DNA from: Bacteroidota bacterium
Lineage (GTDB): Bacteria; Bacteroidota; Ignavibacteria; Kapaibacteriales; Kapaibacteriaceae
Direction of reading: 5' to 3'
Length of the DNA stretch: 64,000 nucleotides
Assembly: GCA_018266735.1 (NCBI GenBank)
Contig: JAFDZT010000007.1
Span: 124,001-188,000, forward strand
Each line of letters opens with the position of its first letter. Positions within the stretch are counted from its first letter, which is position 1. The notes under the pieces are model-generated. The model was not told the origin of the DNA. It did not search any database and saw only the letters and a program-made list of their open reading frames with translations. Position numbers and translations under genes: made by a program. Below, piece after piece: positions 52,703 through 61,236 of this stretch.

Positions 52703-53875
52703 TTACTTTGTTTTTCTCTCATACTGCTTAAAAGCTTCACTAATTGAGGTTTCAACGTCAATGAAGCCATCAGATTTCCTGTCAAACAGTTCTCGGAAGA
52801 AATAGTGAAAGAACATTCTTTGGTCATTACCGATTTTTTTTGCAACGATTCTAATACCATCTAGTCTAACAATCAGTGTATTCAAAACAGTGTCTATATT
52901 CACGCATTGAAGTTCATTGATCATGTCTATAACATCAGAGGTTCCTTTAATCGCACCAAAATCAATCAGCTTCCCTAATGCAGAACCAAAACCAGTCATA
53001 ACCTGTGACTTGTTAAAGATCTTAAGAGCGGTCTTTGCGAACGGTTGACCAGTAAGTCTCTGCTCCAGCCCCACTTCATCAAACACCCAATCACGTCCAA
53101 GCGAACTCATCTTTCTGACAAATGCATCATACGTTTTGAGAAAATCAAGGAACAAGTCACTTCCCTTGTTTTCCACAGCGAGTTTTTCTAGGCTCTTTAT
53201 GTTATCGAGAATGTCCGTTCGGTCGATAGTCAAGTAATCTCTGTCCAAGTAGGAAGTAAATCCTTCAATGATGTCACGAAACTTGTACTCACCTTCGACA
53301 CTTGGAATGTCATCATCAACTTCTTTAATCAGTTTGATTCCCTCAACACCATGCTGGATGTAATCTGAATATATGATCTCAATCTGATGACGGCTTGACA
53401 TTGGAGTTTGCCCAGTGTTAAGTGTCAGCATTCTATAGAGAATACCCAGCTTGTTGATTCCAATGTATATCTCGATTCGCAACTTTGCAGACAATACAAT
53501 AGACGTTTCAGGATCACCCTTCTCCTCAAGTTCATTCACTAGATCTCTGATGGTATAAGTTCTTTGAAGCCCGTCAAGGATGATTAGCTTATCGTTATTG
53601 CTGCTTATTGTCTCTAGAAGAGCCTCATCTTTCTCATCTTTAGTTGGCTTTGCGTCCATGGCAAGAGCAAGCACAATTGGAGGGATCACACAACCTTGAC
53701 GAAGGTCTGTCTTCAACAGACTGTAAACGGAAGATGAGGACTTCACTCTCCTTCTTTGGAACTCATTCTTGTCTAGAATGTTCTTTGAAAGGCCATAGTA
53801 CTCCCCAATAGTTGTCTCGATCAGTAGATTCAAGGATTCAATTCTTTGGTCAAATATCTTGCTTTTGATTTGCAT
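52703..53875 (-). CDS. DGQHR-like (DndB/ParB-related) accessory protein
   Basis: 390 residues, AT-rich like the gene after it. The motif LIILDGLQRTYTI (Asp101-Gly102-Leu103-Gln104-Arg105) is a variant of DGQHR/DGQQR. The second typical block LTLNTGQTPMSSRHQIEI (about 151-167) also fits DndB-type and ParB/DUF262-type proteins, where a nucleotide or DNA is handled by the Asp-Gln-Arg site. In the canonical motif the fourth residue is His, so activity is uncertain. It is the first gene of the pair with the HEPN gene. Could be a sensor or regulator of the HEPN protein; that role is inference. Confidence 0.55.
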   Translation of the reverse strand: MQIKSKIFDQRIESLNLLIETTIGEYYGLSKNILDKNEFQRRRVKSSSSVYSLLKTDLRQGCVIPPIVLALAMDAKPTKDEKDEALLETISSNNDKLIILDGLQRTYTIRDLVNELEEKGDPETSIVLSAKLRIEIYIGINKLGILYRMLTLNTGQTPMSSRHQIEIIYSDYIQHGVEGIKLIKEVDDDIPSVEGEYKFRDIIEGFTSYLDRDYLTIDRTDILDNIKSLEKLAVENKGSDLFLDFLKTYDAFVRKMSSLGRDWVFDEVGLEQRLTGQPFAKTALKIFNKSQVMTGFGSALGKLIDFGAIKGTSDVIDMINELQCVNIDTVLNTLIVRLDGIRIVAKKIGNDQRMFFHYFFRELFDRKSDGFIDVETSISEAFKQYERKTK

Positions 53876-54203
53876 GTCATTCTCTTAAAATGAACCAAGT
53901 GACAGATTGGAACGTTGCCGATTCGTGTTTCATCGAAAGTTATGGCGCTTCATTTGGAAGATAGACCCTCACTAAAGTCGCCGTATCTGTGTTAACGGCA
54001 AATTTGGCAACAAACGCATCGAATGTAGTGTTTATTTGGACGCAACTTCTAAACAGTTGCATCAGGGCTTGCATCGAAGGACTCACAGCAGCTCTGGACA
54101 TGAATGACAACTTTAATATAGGCTTGCGACCTATCCATTTCCAATGCCTGTTCCATAGTTTCCTCCCGTGAAAGGAACAACTGAACAGCTAACCTACTTC
54201 TAC
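53876..54203. other. 328-base stretch upstream of the island genes
   Basis: AT-rich. Contains no TAnnTTTG element facing the island operon, unlike most other operons in the window, and holds one copy of the 11-base repeat (53884-53894). A 35-codon frame on the minus strand (54156-54049) has a good ribosome site. Nothing else recognised. Confidence 0.5.
54049..54156 (-). CDS. Possible 35-residue protein next to the island
   Basis: Starts MEQALEMDRSQAYIKVV and ends FDASPDATV, with a vicinal Cys-Cys (QSCCES). GGGAGG lies 5 bases before the ATG, a better ribosome site than most genes here have. No homologue recognised. It lies between the YCII gene and the DGQHR-like gene on the same strand. It could be a genuine small protein or the decayed end of a transferred gene. 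Confidence 0.3.
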   Translation of the reverse strand: MEQALEMDRSQAYIKVVIHVQSCCESFDASPDATV

Positions 54204-54527
54204 CTACCCAGTCAACTTCTCCACCGCCGCATGGTCTACCAGATCGGCATAGAACACATGCCACTCGAAGATCTCATGGGTGCCGATCTCGAGCATAGGG
54301 TCTCCGGAGACGAGGGCTTCGGCTTCGGTGGCTGATGAGGCGCGGACGACGGTGAGGCCGCCCATGTGGGTTTCGAATCCCCCACCACCGCAGGCGACGA
54401 GGACGTTCTTGGCCTTGAGCTCGCGTAGCCATTCGAGGAGCCGTGGAAGACGGTCTTCGAACTGCGTGGCATCGAACGTTTCATCCGGCTCGTTGGCGCG
54501 CCAGATGATGGCATAGTACATTGTCAT
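54204..54527 (-). CDS. YCII-domain protein
   Basis: 107 residues. The YCII/DGPF-type ferredoxin-like fold runs from MTMYYAIIWRANEP through LVACGGGGFETHMGGLTVVRASSATEAEALVSGDPMLEIGTHEIFEW. The conserved GDP (Asp about residue 80) and the late HVFYAD segment are present. Family function is not settled, though some members are involved in degradation of aromatic intermediates. A GAGGAGG ribosome site precedes the start. It is 18 bases downstream of the fused E1 gene. Confidence 0.85.
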   Translation of the reverse strand: MTMYYAIIWRANEPDETFDATQFEDRLPRLLEWLRELKAKNVLVACGGGGFETHMGGLTVVRASSATEAEALVSGDPMLEIGTHEIFEWHVFYADLVDHAAVEKLTG

Positions 54528-54545
54528 CGTGCCTCCTCGTCCTCG

Positions 54546-56957
54546 TTAGGCGTAGTAGAGCGGGAATGAACGCGGGTCGGACTCGTGCAGCATCTCGTAG
54601 ATGGTCTCGAAGACGTGTTCGGCCTCGGGCTTCGACCAGTAGTTGCCATCGGTTCCGTAGGCCGGACGATGTTCGGCGGCGCAGAGGGTGCGCGGCTTGC
54701 TGTCGAGCAGACTCCATCCGCCCTGACGTTCGAGGACGTGCTGCATCATGTACGAAGTGGCCCCACCAGGCACGTCTTCGTCAAGGAAGAGCACGCGACC
54801 GGTCTTTTGCAGCGAGGACTGAATGATGCCACTGGTGTCGAATGGCAACAGCGTCTGCACGTCCACCACTTCGATGCTGGCACCGACGCGTTCGAGGAGC
54901 GTGGCTGCTTCGAGAGCTACGCGACAGGATGCGCCGTACGTGACGACGGTCACGTCGGTCCCCTCGCGAATCACTTCCGGTACACCCAGCGGAACCGTCA
55001 TGGTGCCGATGTTCTCGGGAAGGGCTTCCTTGAGTCGGTATCCGTTGAGAACTTCCACCACAATGGCGGGATCGTCGCCGGCCAAGAGCGTGTTGTACAT
55101 GCCGGAGGCTTGGACGAAGTTGCGTGGTACGCAGACGTGCATTCCGCGGACGAGATTGATGATGCCGGACATGGGCGATCCGCTGTGCCAGATGCCCTCA
55201 AGACGATGTCCGCGCGTACGCACGATCACCGGCGCCTTCTGTCCACCCTTCGTCCTCCATTGCACCGTTGCCAGATCGTCGCTCATGAGCTGCAAGGCAT
55301 AGAGCACATAGTCGAGATACTGGATCTCGGCAATGGGACGGAGGCCACGCATGGCCATGCCGATGGCCTGACCGAGAATGGTGCACTCGCGAATGCCAAC
55401 GTCACTCACACGCATCACGCCATACTTAGCCTGCATGCCGATGAGTCCCTGATTCACATCTCCGAGCTTACCGGCATCTTCTCCAAAGGCGATCAACCGT
55501 GGTTCGCGTGCGAACGCCGCATCGAACATGGCATTGATCACTTCACTGCCATTCACCATCGGTGCATCGGCCGCGTAGCGAGCGGGTTCGTGCGTGACGC
55601 GCAGGGGTGACCATGCGGACTCGCTGTACAGGTGCGATGCATAGAGCGGTCGGATGCGCGCATCGTACTTGGTGCGCCATGCTACGAGCGGCTGACGTAC
55701 GTGAGTGGGCGCCGTCCGCGCGGACAGGAGTGCGCGATGCATGGCGATCATGATGTCGCGGCGGAAGGGCTCACGGATGGAGCGCAGTTCTGCGCTTATC
55801 GCAAGCAATTCTTGTTGTTGTGCAGCACATGCCGGATCGTTGGCCATGGCATCGATGAGCGTTGCGGCCTCTGCCACTTCATCCCGCAGTGGTTGCGCAT
55901 AGGCATTCCATGCGGCTGTGCGTGCATCCTGTGCTTCGGCCGTGGCGGCCGTTTCGATGGCGACGAGTTCTTCTTCCGTGGCAAGCCCTTCGCTGAGGAT
56001 CCATGCACGCATACGCGTGATGCCATCGAAGTCCTTTTCCCATTGCAGACGCTCGGGCGATTTATAGCGTTCGTGCGAGCCCGACGTGGAGTGTCCCTGT
56101 GGTTGCGTCACTTCGATCACATGCACGATCTGCGGCACATGTTCCGTGCGTGCGGTCTGCGCTGCGCGGGCATACGTGTCGACGAGGGCCGGATAATCCC
56201 AGCCGTGGACGACGTGAATATCAAAGCCATCCTTTGTTCCGGGACGTCGTTGGAAGCCGGCAAGACATTCGCCCACGTTCGACTTCGTCATCTGCACATC
56301 GTTCGGCACCGAGATGCCGTATCCGTCGTCCCAGATGCTGATCACGGCCGGTGCATGGAGCACGCCGATCGCATTCACGCTCTCCCAGAACATCCCCTCG
56401 GCGGCACTGGCATTGCCGATGGTGCCGAAGGCCACTTCGTTGCCCGTGGTTGATGATTCCGTGAACGCATGCAGAGCCTCGATCTCGCGGTACAGCACGG
56501 AGGCATAGGCCAGTCCCACCAGGCGCGGCATTTGCGAGCCTGTGGGCGACACGTCGGCACTTACATTGTAGCGATCCGCCTGTCCAAGGAAGGCGCCATT
56601 GTCGTCAAGGAATCGTGTTGCGAAGTGGCCGTTCATAGACCGACCGGCACTTGATGGTTCTGCCACCACATCGGTGTGCGCATACAACTGCGCGAAGAAC
56701 TTCTGGATGTCGCTCTCGCCAATGGCGAACATGAACGTCTGATCGCGGTAATAGCCGCTGCGCCAATCGCCGGGTTGGAAGGCCCGTGCCATCGCCAGTT
56801 GCGCGACCTCTTTGCCGTCGCCGAAGATCCCGAATTTTGCTTTCCCGGTCAGTACTTCCTTCCGTCCCAGGAGCGATGCCTGTCTGCTGGCAACGGCCAA
56901 GTGGTAGTCACGGAGGATCTGTTCGGAGCGAGGTGAGGCCTTGGTCTTCTTTTTCAT
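54546..56957 (-). CDS. Fused 2-oxoacid dehydrogenase E1 alpha-beta
   Basis: 803 residues. The N-terminal half is E1 alpha-like, with a variant thiamine-diphosphate motif: [36 protein letters not shown], so GNA...DD replaces GDG...NN. The C-terminal half is E1 beta-like ([54 protein letters not shown]). This fused form is known in Bacteroidota. The substrate may be a branched-chain or other 2-oxoacid, which cannot be read from sequence. It has its own promoter element 5 bases before the ATG. Confidence 0.9.
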   Translation of the reverse strand: MKKKTKASPRSEQILRDYHLAVASRQASLLGRKEVLTGKAKFGIFGDGKEVAQLAMARAFQPGDWRSGYYRDQTFMFAIGESDIQKFFAQLYAHTDVVAEPSSAGRSMNGHFATRFLDDNGAFLGQADRYNVSADVSPTGSQMPRLVGLAYASVLYREIEALHAFTESSTTGNEVAFGTIGNASAAEGMFWESVNAIGVLHAPAVISIWDDGYGISVPNDVQMTKSNVGECLAGFQRRPGTKDGFDIHVVHGWDYPALVDTYARAAQTARTEHVPQIVHVIEVTQPQGHSTSGSHERYKSPERLQWEKDFDGITRMRAWILSEGLATEEELVAIETAATAEAQDARTAAWNAYAQPLRDEVAEAATLIDAMANDPACAAQQQELLAISAELRSIREPFRRDIMIAMHRALLSARTAPTHVRQPLVAWRTKYDARIRPLYASHLYSESAWSPLRVTHEPARYAADAPMVNGSEVINAMFDAAFAREPRLIAFGEDAGKLGDVNQGLIGMQAKYGVMRVSDVGIRECTILGQAIGMAMRGLRPIAEIQYLDYVLYALQLMSDDLATVQWRTKGGQKAPVIVRTRGHRLEGIWHSGSPMSGIINLVRGMHVCVPRNFVQASGMYNTLLAGDDPAIVVEVLNGYRLKEALPENIGTMTVPLGVPEVIREGTDVTVVTYGASCRVALEAATLLERVGASIEVVDVQTLLPFDTSGIIQSSLQKTGRVLFLDEDVPGGATSYMMQHVLERQGGWSLLDSKPRTLCAAEHRPAYGTDGNYWSKPEAEHVFETIYEMLHESDPRSFPLYYA

Positions 56958-56962
56958 AGCCC

Positions 56963-56970
56963 CAAAAATA
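56963..56970 (-). promoter_or_regulatory. TAnnTTTG promoter element for the fused E1 gene
   Basis: TATTTTTG on the minus strand ends 5 bases before the ATG, so the transcript should be leaderless. It lies between the gmk stop and the E1 start. Confidence 0.5.
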
Positions 56971-56980
56971 CGAATTAGGG

Positions 56981-57574
56981 CTACTCGAACAGGGTGTGTT
57001 GTTCGGGCGCACCCTCGATGGCCCGTCGCACGATCTCTTCGGCACGGAGCAAGGTGGAAGGGAGGTCGCGGTTGATGAGCACTTCGTCGAACCGGTCCCT
57101 ATTCCCCATCTCCATCTCTGCTCGGTCCAGCCGCAGGGCGATCTGCTCGTCGGACTCCGTCCGTCGATCACGCAATCGTTGCTCCAGCGTCCCAAGGTCC
57201 GGCGGCGCCACGAAGATCAGCAGCGTGTCGTCGGGGAAGGCGCGCTGCAACGACAGTGCCCCTTTCACATCGACGTCGAAGATCAGGAACTCGCCGCGGT
57301 TCAGCGCTTCCTGCACAACGCTTTGCAACGTGCCGTAGTAATTGCCGAAGATCTCTTCGTATTCGATCAGGTCGTGCCGCTCGATCCGATGCCGGAACTC
57401 GTCGCGGGTCAAGAAGAAATAATCTCGAGCATGCTCTTCGTTCGGACGCATCGGACGGGTGGTGGCACTCACCGAGAAGCGAAGCTGCGGGAATGTCTTG
57501 AGCAAGTGATGGGCAACAGTGGTCTTGCCCGCACCGCTGGGAGCACTGAGGACGATAAGGTGCTTGGTTGTCAT
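56981..57574 (-). CDS. gmk: Guanylate kinase
   Basis: 197 residues. P-loop [15 protein letters not shown] near the N-terminus, the GMP-binding segment [27 protein letters not shown] (Arg and Tyr contacts), and [11 protein letters not shown] at the Walker B position. Converts GMP to GDP. Normal length. The start overlaps the yicC stop (ATGA), the standard YicC-Gmk pairing seen in many bacteria. Confidence 0.97.
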   Translation of the reverse strand: MTTKHLIVLSAPSGAGKTTVAHHLLKTFPQLRFSVSATTRPMRPNEEHARDYFFLTRDEFRHRIERHDLIEYEEIFGNYYGTLQSVVQEALNRGEFLIFDVDVKGALSLQRAFPDDTLLIFVAPPDLGTLEQRLRDRRTESDEQIALRLDRAEMEMGNRDRFDEVLINRDLPSTLLRAEEIVRRAIEGAPEQHTLFE

Positions 57575-58446
57575 TCCACGTTCTGGATCTGTTCACGAAT
57601 GCGCTCGAGCTCTTCCTTCATCCCAACCACAAGCTTTGCGATCTCTGCATCGTTCGTCTTCGATCCGATGGTGTTCACTTCGCGATTCATTTCCTGCAGG
57701 AGGAAGTTCAGCTTTCGACCAACGGCCTGACCTTCGGCAAGGTTCTCGCGGAAGAACTTGAAGTGACTGCGTAGGCGGACGGATTCTTCCGTGACGTCGA
57801 GCTTCTCCGAGAGGATGACGATCTCCAGCATCAGACGCTGCTCGTCGAAGGTCTCTTCGCCCATAAGCGTTCGCACGCGCTCGAACAGACGCTCGCGCTC
57901 GAGCGGGACGCGCTCGGCGGACCGTTGCTCGATGATCACGAGCGACGCTTCCATGGTCTTGAGCCGAGCTTCAAAATCACGTTCGAGCTCTGCACCTTCG
58001 GCGGCGCGCATGGTGTTGAGATTGGTCAAACACTCGACCAAGGCAAGCTTGATCTCGGGCCACACGTCGGGTGCACCATCTTGAGCCTTGCCGCCTTGGA
58101 AAATGGCATTGAAGGGCAAGAGATGATCGATGGTGAGCTCGCCTGCAAGACCGAGCTCGCGCTGGAGTCCACGCAGGGCATCGGCATAAGCGCGGGCCAC
58201 GTCGACGTCGACCGCCACGGACGTTGCCGTGGTCACATCTTCCTGACGGACATAGAGCGATAGCGAGCCACGGGACACGTTCTCGCGAATGGTCTCGCGG
58301 ATGGCGCCCTCCTTGTCGGACCAATCTTTTGGAATGCGCGTGGAGAGTTCGAGATACCGTCCGTTCACGCATCGCACTTCAAACGTTGTCGGCACTCCGC
58401 TGATGGTGCGTTCCGCCTTGCCATATCCCGTCATCGATCTGATCAT
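57571..58446 (-). CDS. yicC: YicC-family endoribonuclease
   Basis: 291 residues, typical for YicC. Opens with MIRSMTGYGKAER and has EVRCVNGRYLELSTRIPKD, then the helical C-terminal DUF1732 part (LNFLLQEMNREVNTIGSKTND). YicC-family proteins are RNases with roles in stress and small-RNA turnover. It is followed immediately by gmk. The promoter element TATCTTTG lies 28 bases before the ATG and faces away from the pnp gene. Confidence 0.94.
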   Translation of the reverse strand: MIRSMTGYGKAERTISGVPTTFEVRCVNGRYLELSTRIPKDWSDKEGAIRETIRENVSRGSLSLYVRQEDVTTATSVAVDVDVARAYADALRGLQRELGLAGELTIDHLLPFNAIFQGGKAQDGAPDVWPEIKLALVECLTNLNTMRAAEGAELERDFEARLKTMEASLVIIEQRSAERVPLERERLFERVRTLMGEETFDEQRLMLEIVILSEKLDVTEESVRLRSHFKFFRENLAEGQAVGRKLNFLLQEMNREVNTIGSKTNDAEIAKLVVGMKEELERIREQIQNVE

Positions 58447-58474
58447 GCATCCTCGTTCGAATGGAGTGAAGCCG

Positions 58475-58482
58475 CAAAGATA
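58475..58482 (-). promoter_or_regulatory. TAnnTTTG promoter element for yicC-gmk
   Basis: TATCTTTG on the minus strand. Only 4 bases separate it from the oppositely directed element of the phosphorylase gene. Confidence 0.5.
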
Positions 58483-58486
58483 CGGC

Positions 58487-58494
58487 TACATTTG
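58487..58494 (+). promoter_or_regulatory. TAnnTTTG promoter element for the second phosphorylase operon
   Basis: TACATTTG ends 4 bases before the ATG at 58499, so no room is left for a leader. Confidence 0.5.
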
Positions 58495-58498
58495 TAGC

Positions 58499-59344
58499 AT
58501 GCATCGTTCATCTGTTGACCCTCTTCAACGCTGGCATGACGCGGCCTTGGTCTTGCGCGAACGTCTGCAGCACGTTCTCCATGGTCGGTCGTTGTCCATG
58601 ACCATGATCGCCGGATCCGGCGTGATGGATGCCTTCGACCCCATGACGACCGTTGCCGAGGTGTCGTATCGTGACCTGCCGGGCATACCGGAGCCGACGG
58701 TGTCGGGTCATGCCCACGTGTTTCGGGTGGTCGACGTCTCCGGCATCCTCGTTGGCGTGTTCGGCGGACGGTTCCATGTGTATGAAGGCCACGACGTATC
58801 GACCATCCTGGCCCCGGTGGCGATCTCCCGCCATCTGGGTGTGCGCCATCTGTTGATCAGCAATGCTGCCGGCGGTCTCCATCCTGCAAGTGCTGTTGGC
58901 GATGTGATGCTGGTCTGCGACCTCCTGAATGCTACGATGCTATCCCTTCCGCCCTGCCTCCCTCCCCCACCGGTGAGGAACAGAGCCGTGATCGATGCGC
59001 GGTGGCATGCCGACATTCTGCGGGGATGCATGCAACGGTCGACGGCGGTGCGACAGGGAACGTATGTGCAGGTGACCGGACCGTCGTATGAGACGCGGGC
59101 AGAGATCCGCATGGCGCGCCGCATGGGAGCCGATGCCATTGGCATGTCGACGGTGCTCGAAGCGCAGTATGCAAGCGCCATTGGCATGTCGACAGCCGTC
59201 TGTTCGATGATCACCAACACGCTGAGCGATACACGACGCGCCATTGTCTCGCATGCAGAGGTGCTGGATGCAGCACTGATGGCACGAACGACCATGCGTG
59301 TCGTGATCGAGGCAGCGGCACAGTCGGTATCTTTGCCGACATGA
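58499..59344 (+). CDS. Purine nucleoside phosphorylase, Asn variant
   Basis: 281 residues from MHRSSVDPL; the frame is open for 70 codons further upstream, but those are antisense to yicC. Same trimeric family as the gene at 21.8 kb. It has GSGV for the phosphate loop (usual GSGLG), FGGRFHVYEGH (Arg, His, Glu), SNAAGG, TGPSYETRAEIR, GADAIGMSTVLE, and MITNTLSD with the Asn that favours 6-oxopurines. SHAEVLDA supplies the late His. The two copies differ at the base-specificity residue. Starts the rightward run phosphorylase-lipoprotein-ribD-TPR-repeat protein. Confidence 0.9.
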   Translation: MHRSSVDPLQRWHDAALVLRERLQHVLHGRSLSMTMIAGSGVMDAFDPMTTVAEVSYRDLPGIPEPTVSGHAHVFRVVDVSGILVGVFGGRFHVYEGHDVSTILAPVAISRHLGVRHLLISNAAGGLHPASAVGDVMLVCDLLNATMLSLPPCLPPPPVRNRAVIDARWHADILRGCMQRSTAVRQGTYVQVTGPSYETRAEIRMARRMGADAIGMSTVLEAQYASAIGMSTAVCSMITNTLSDTRRAIVSHAEVLDAALMARTTMRVVIEAAAQSVSLPT

Positions 59345-60138
59345 TGAGAACATGGCCCCTCTTCGTTTTGGTCGCAGTCCTGTGCATGGCCTGCGCATCG
59401 TCGCGAAATGCAAAGCTTGGGCGCACCTATCATACCGATGAGGCGCCCTTCCAGATCAATGCCATGCGCCTTGCCGACTCCAGCTTGAAGCTCACGTTCG
59501 TTGGTCCGGCACGTTTGCGCACACCCGACCCCATCATTCGATGGGTGCAAACGGCCATCGGCACATCGGAGAACGACCTCTCGGACACGCTCGTCTTCAC
59601 AACGGCACAAAGCGGTGCGCCGGGCGTTGACCGCACGGTGCATCTTGTGGGGTACACCACATGGTCGTCGCGCAAGGCAAAGACGGCAACCACCATCGTC
59701 TGTGATGTGAGCCTTCAAACATCGACCGACGAAGTGATCTTCCGACAGGTGATCCCCATCACGGCCGCCCGTCCGATCAGCCTCGAAGGGTTCACGCAGC
59801 TCACGTCGGACTCGACCATGGACATCGGTGCGACCGTGCGACGCATCTTCTTGCCCACGGGCGAGTTCCTCCCAACAGCAGAGACCATTCGTGTGCTCAT
59901 CTCCGATGAGAACGGACAGGTGATCTGGCGCAGTGATGTTGGCAAGGTGTTCCAGCAGCGCGTTGGACTGGTGCAACCGCAGCGACTCGACGAAGTGCAG
60001 CGCATGGCGATCTCGTGGGATGGGACGGACATGCAGGGACAGAAGGTACCCACCGGCAAGTACACGGCAGAAGTGATCATTCCGGCAAAGCCCTCTGCCT
60101 ATACCACGTCGTTCGCCTTTTCGTGGTCGTTGAAATGA
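59341..60138 (+). CDS. Lipoprotein with C-terminal FlgD-like fold
   Basis: 265 residues with a signal and lipobox (LCMACASS, Cys about residue 17). The middle is a beta-rich region (VHLVGYTTWSSRKAKTATTIVCDVSLQ). The end (EVQRMAISWDGTDMQGQKVPTGKYTAEV) has the WDGxDxxGxxVPxGxY pattern of FlgD Ig-like / T9SS-associated beta sandwiches. Envelope location; role unknown. The start overlaps the phosphorylase stop (ATGATGA), and ribD overlaps its own stop. The predicted start is the first or second ATG. Confidence 0.78.
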   Translation: MMRTWPLFVLVAVLCMACASSRNAKLGRTYHTDEAPFQINAMRLADSSLKLTFVGPARLRTPDPIIRWVQTAIGTSENDLSDTLVFTTAQSGAPGVDRTVHLVGYTTWSSRKAKTATTIVCDVSLQTSTDEVIFRQVIPITAARPISLEGFTQLTSDSTMDIGATVRRIFLPTGEFLPTAETIRVLISDENGQVIWRSDVGKVFQQRVGLVQPQRLDEVQRMAISWDGTDMQGQKVPTGKYTAEVIIPAKPSAYTTSFAFSWSLK

Positions 60139-61226
60139 GGCACGAACATTGGATGCGTCATGCGCTGGACCTTGCATTGCGAGGAACAGGTCGTGTGAGC
60201 CCCAATCCACGCGTCGGCTGTGTGATCGTCCACGAAGGTGTTGCAATCGCCGAAGGGTGGCATGCCGTGTTCGGTGGCATGCATGCAGAGGTCCACGCTC
60301 TCTCGTCACTCGCATCCGTCCCCTCCGATGCCACACTCTACGTCACGCTCGAACCATGTTCGCATCATGGGAAGACGCCGCCCTGTGTGAATGCCATCAT
60401 AGCATCGGGCATCAAGCATGTGGTAGTAGGCACCATCGATCCGAATCCGAACGTTGCCGGCAAGGGCATCGACACCCTGCGTGCTCATGGTGTGCAGGTG
60501 ACCGTTGGCGTGCTGCACGATGAGTGCCAATGGATCAATCGGGCCTTCATCAAGCACATCACCTCGCACCTTCCCTATGTGATCCTTAAAGTGGCGCAGT
60601 CGCTCGACGGGAAGATCGCGGCGGCCGATGGCACATCGAAATGGATCACGTCCGAGGCAAGCCGCCGTCGCGTGCACGAACTCCGTGCCGAGGTCGACGC
60701 TGTGCTCACGGGCATTGGCACAGTGCGAGCGGACGACCCGTTGTTTACCGTGCGCGACGTTGAAGGAAGAAGTCCGGCCCGCATCATCGTCGACGCCCAA
60801 TGCTCGCTGGACCCAACGTCGCACCTCGCGACCACAGCACTCGAGCATCCCACTTTTGTGTGCTGCGACGAGGCCATGATCGCTTCGCATGCGGCAGCAC
60901 GCCTTCGAGATATTGGCCTGGTGGTACTCGGAGCGCCGAGCGTGCAAGGCAGGCTCGATCTGCGCGCGCTATTCTCGACCCTTGGAAGTGAACATCAGAT
61001 CGCCTCCATCCTCGTCGAATGCGGTCCACGCCTTGCCACCTCGCTCCTTCACGGTCACCACGTCGATGAACTGCGGCTGCACATCGCACCGATCATCCTG
61101 GGTGCGGGCTTTGCCTGGAACGACCTCCCCTCCATGGCGCCTGCTTTGGCACCGCGTTGGAACATCGTGGCACAGGACCATGTGGGCACCGACGTCCACC
61201 TTACCTGTGTGCCGGTCAATGCCTAA
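60135..61226 (+). CDS. ribD: Bifunctional riboflavin deaminase-reductase
   Basis: 363 residues from MRHEHWMRHAL, overlapping the lipoprotein stop by ATGA. The deaminase half has HAEVHAL (zinc His and catalytic Glu) and TLEPCSHHGKTPPC (zinc cysteines). The reductase half has KVAQSLDGKIAAADGTSKWIT, EVDAVLTGIGTVRADDPLFT and SILVECGPRLATSLL. Catalyses two early steps of riboflavin synthesis (deamination, then NADPH-dependent reduction). No other rib genes are in the window. Confidence 0.96.
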   Translation: MRHEHWMRHALDLALRGTGRVSPNPRVGCVIVHEGVAIAEGWHAVFGGMHAEVHALSSLASVPSDATLYVTLEPCSHHGKTPPCVNAIIASGIKHVVVGTIDPNPNVAGKGIDTLRAHGVQVTVGVLHDECQWINRAFIKHITSHLPYVILKVAQSLDGKIAAADGTSKWITSEASRRRVHELRAEVDAVLTGIGTVRADDPLFTVRDVEGRSPARIIVDAQCSLDPTSHLATTALEHPTFVCCDEAMIASHAAARLRDIGLVVLGAPSVQGRLDLRALFSTLGSEHQIASILVECGPRLATSLLHGHHVDELRLHIAPIILGAGFAWNDLPSMAPALAPRWNIVAQDHVGTDVHLTCVPVNA

Positions 61227-61236
61227 TTTGCGCCCC

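Noticed and set aside
54154..54185. Hairpin near GTTTCCT / AGGAAC as terminator of the YCII gene
   Set aside because: The stem contains a bulge, there is no T-run, and it overlaps the ribosome site of the 35-codon frame.
58708..60336. Leftward open frame of about 542 codons
   Set aside because: Covers the second phosphorylase and the lipoprotein on the other strand, which carry complete motifs and a coupled start-stop chain.
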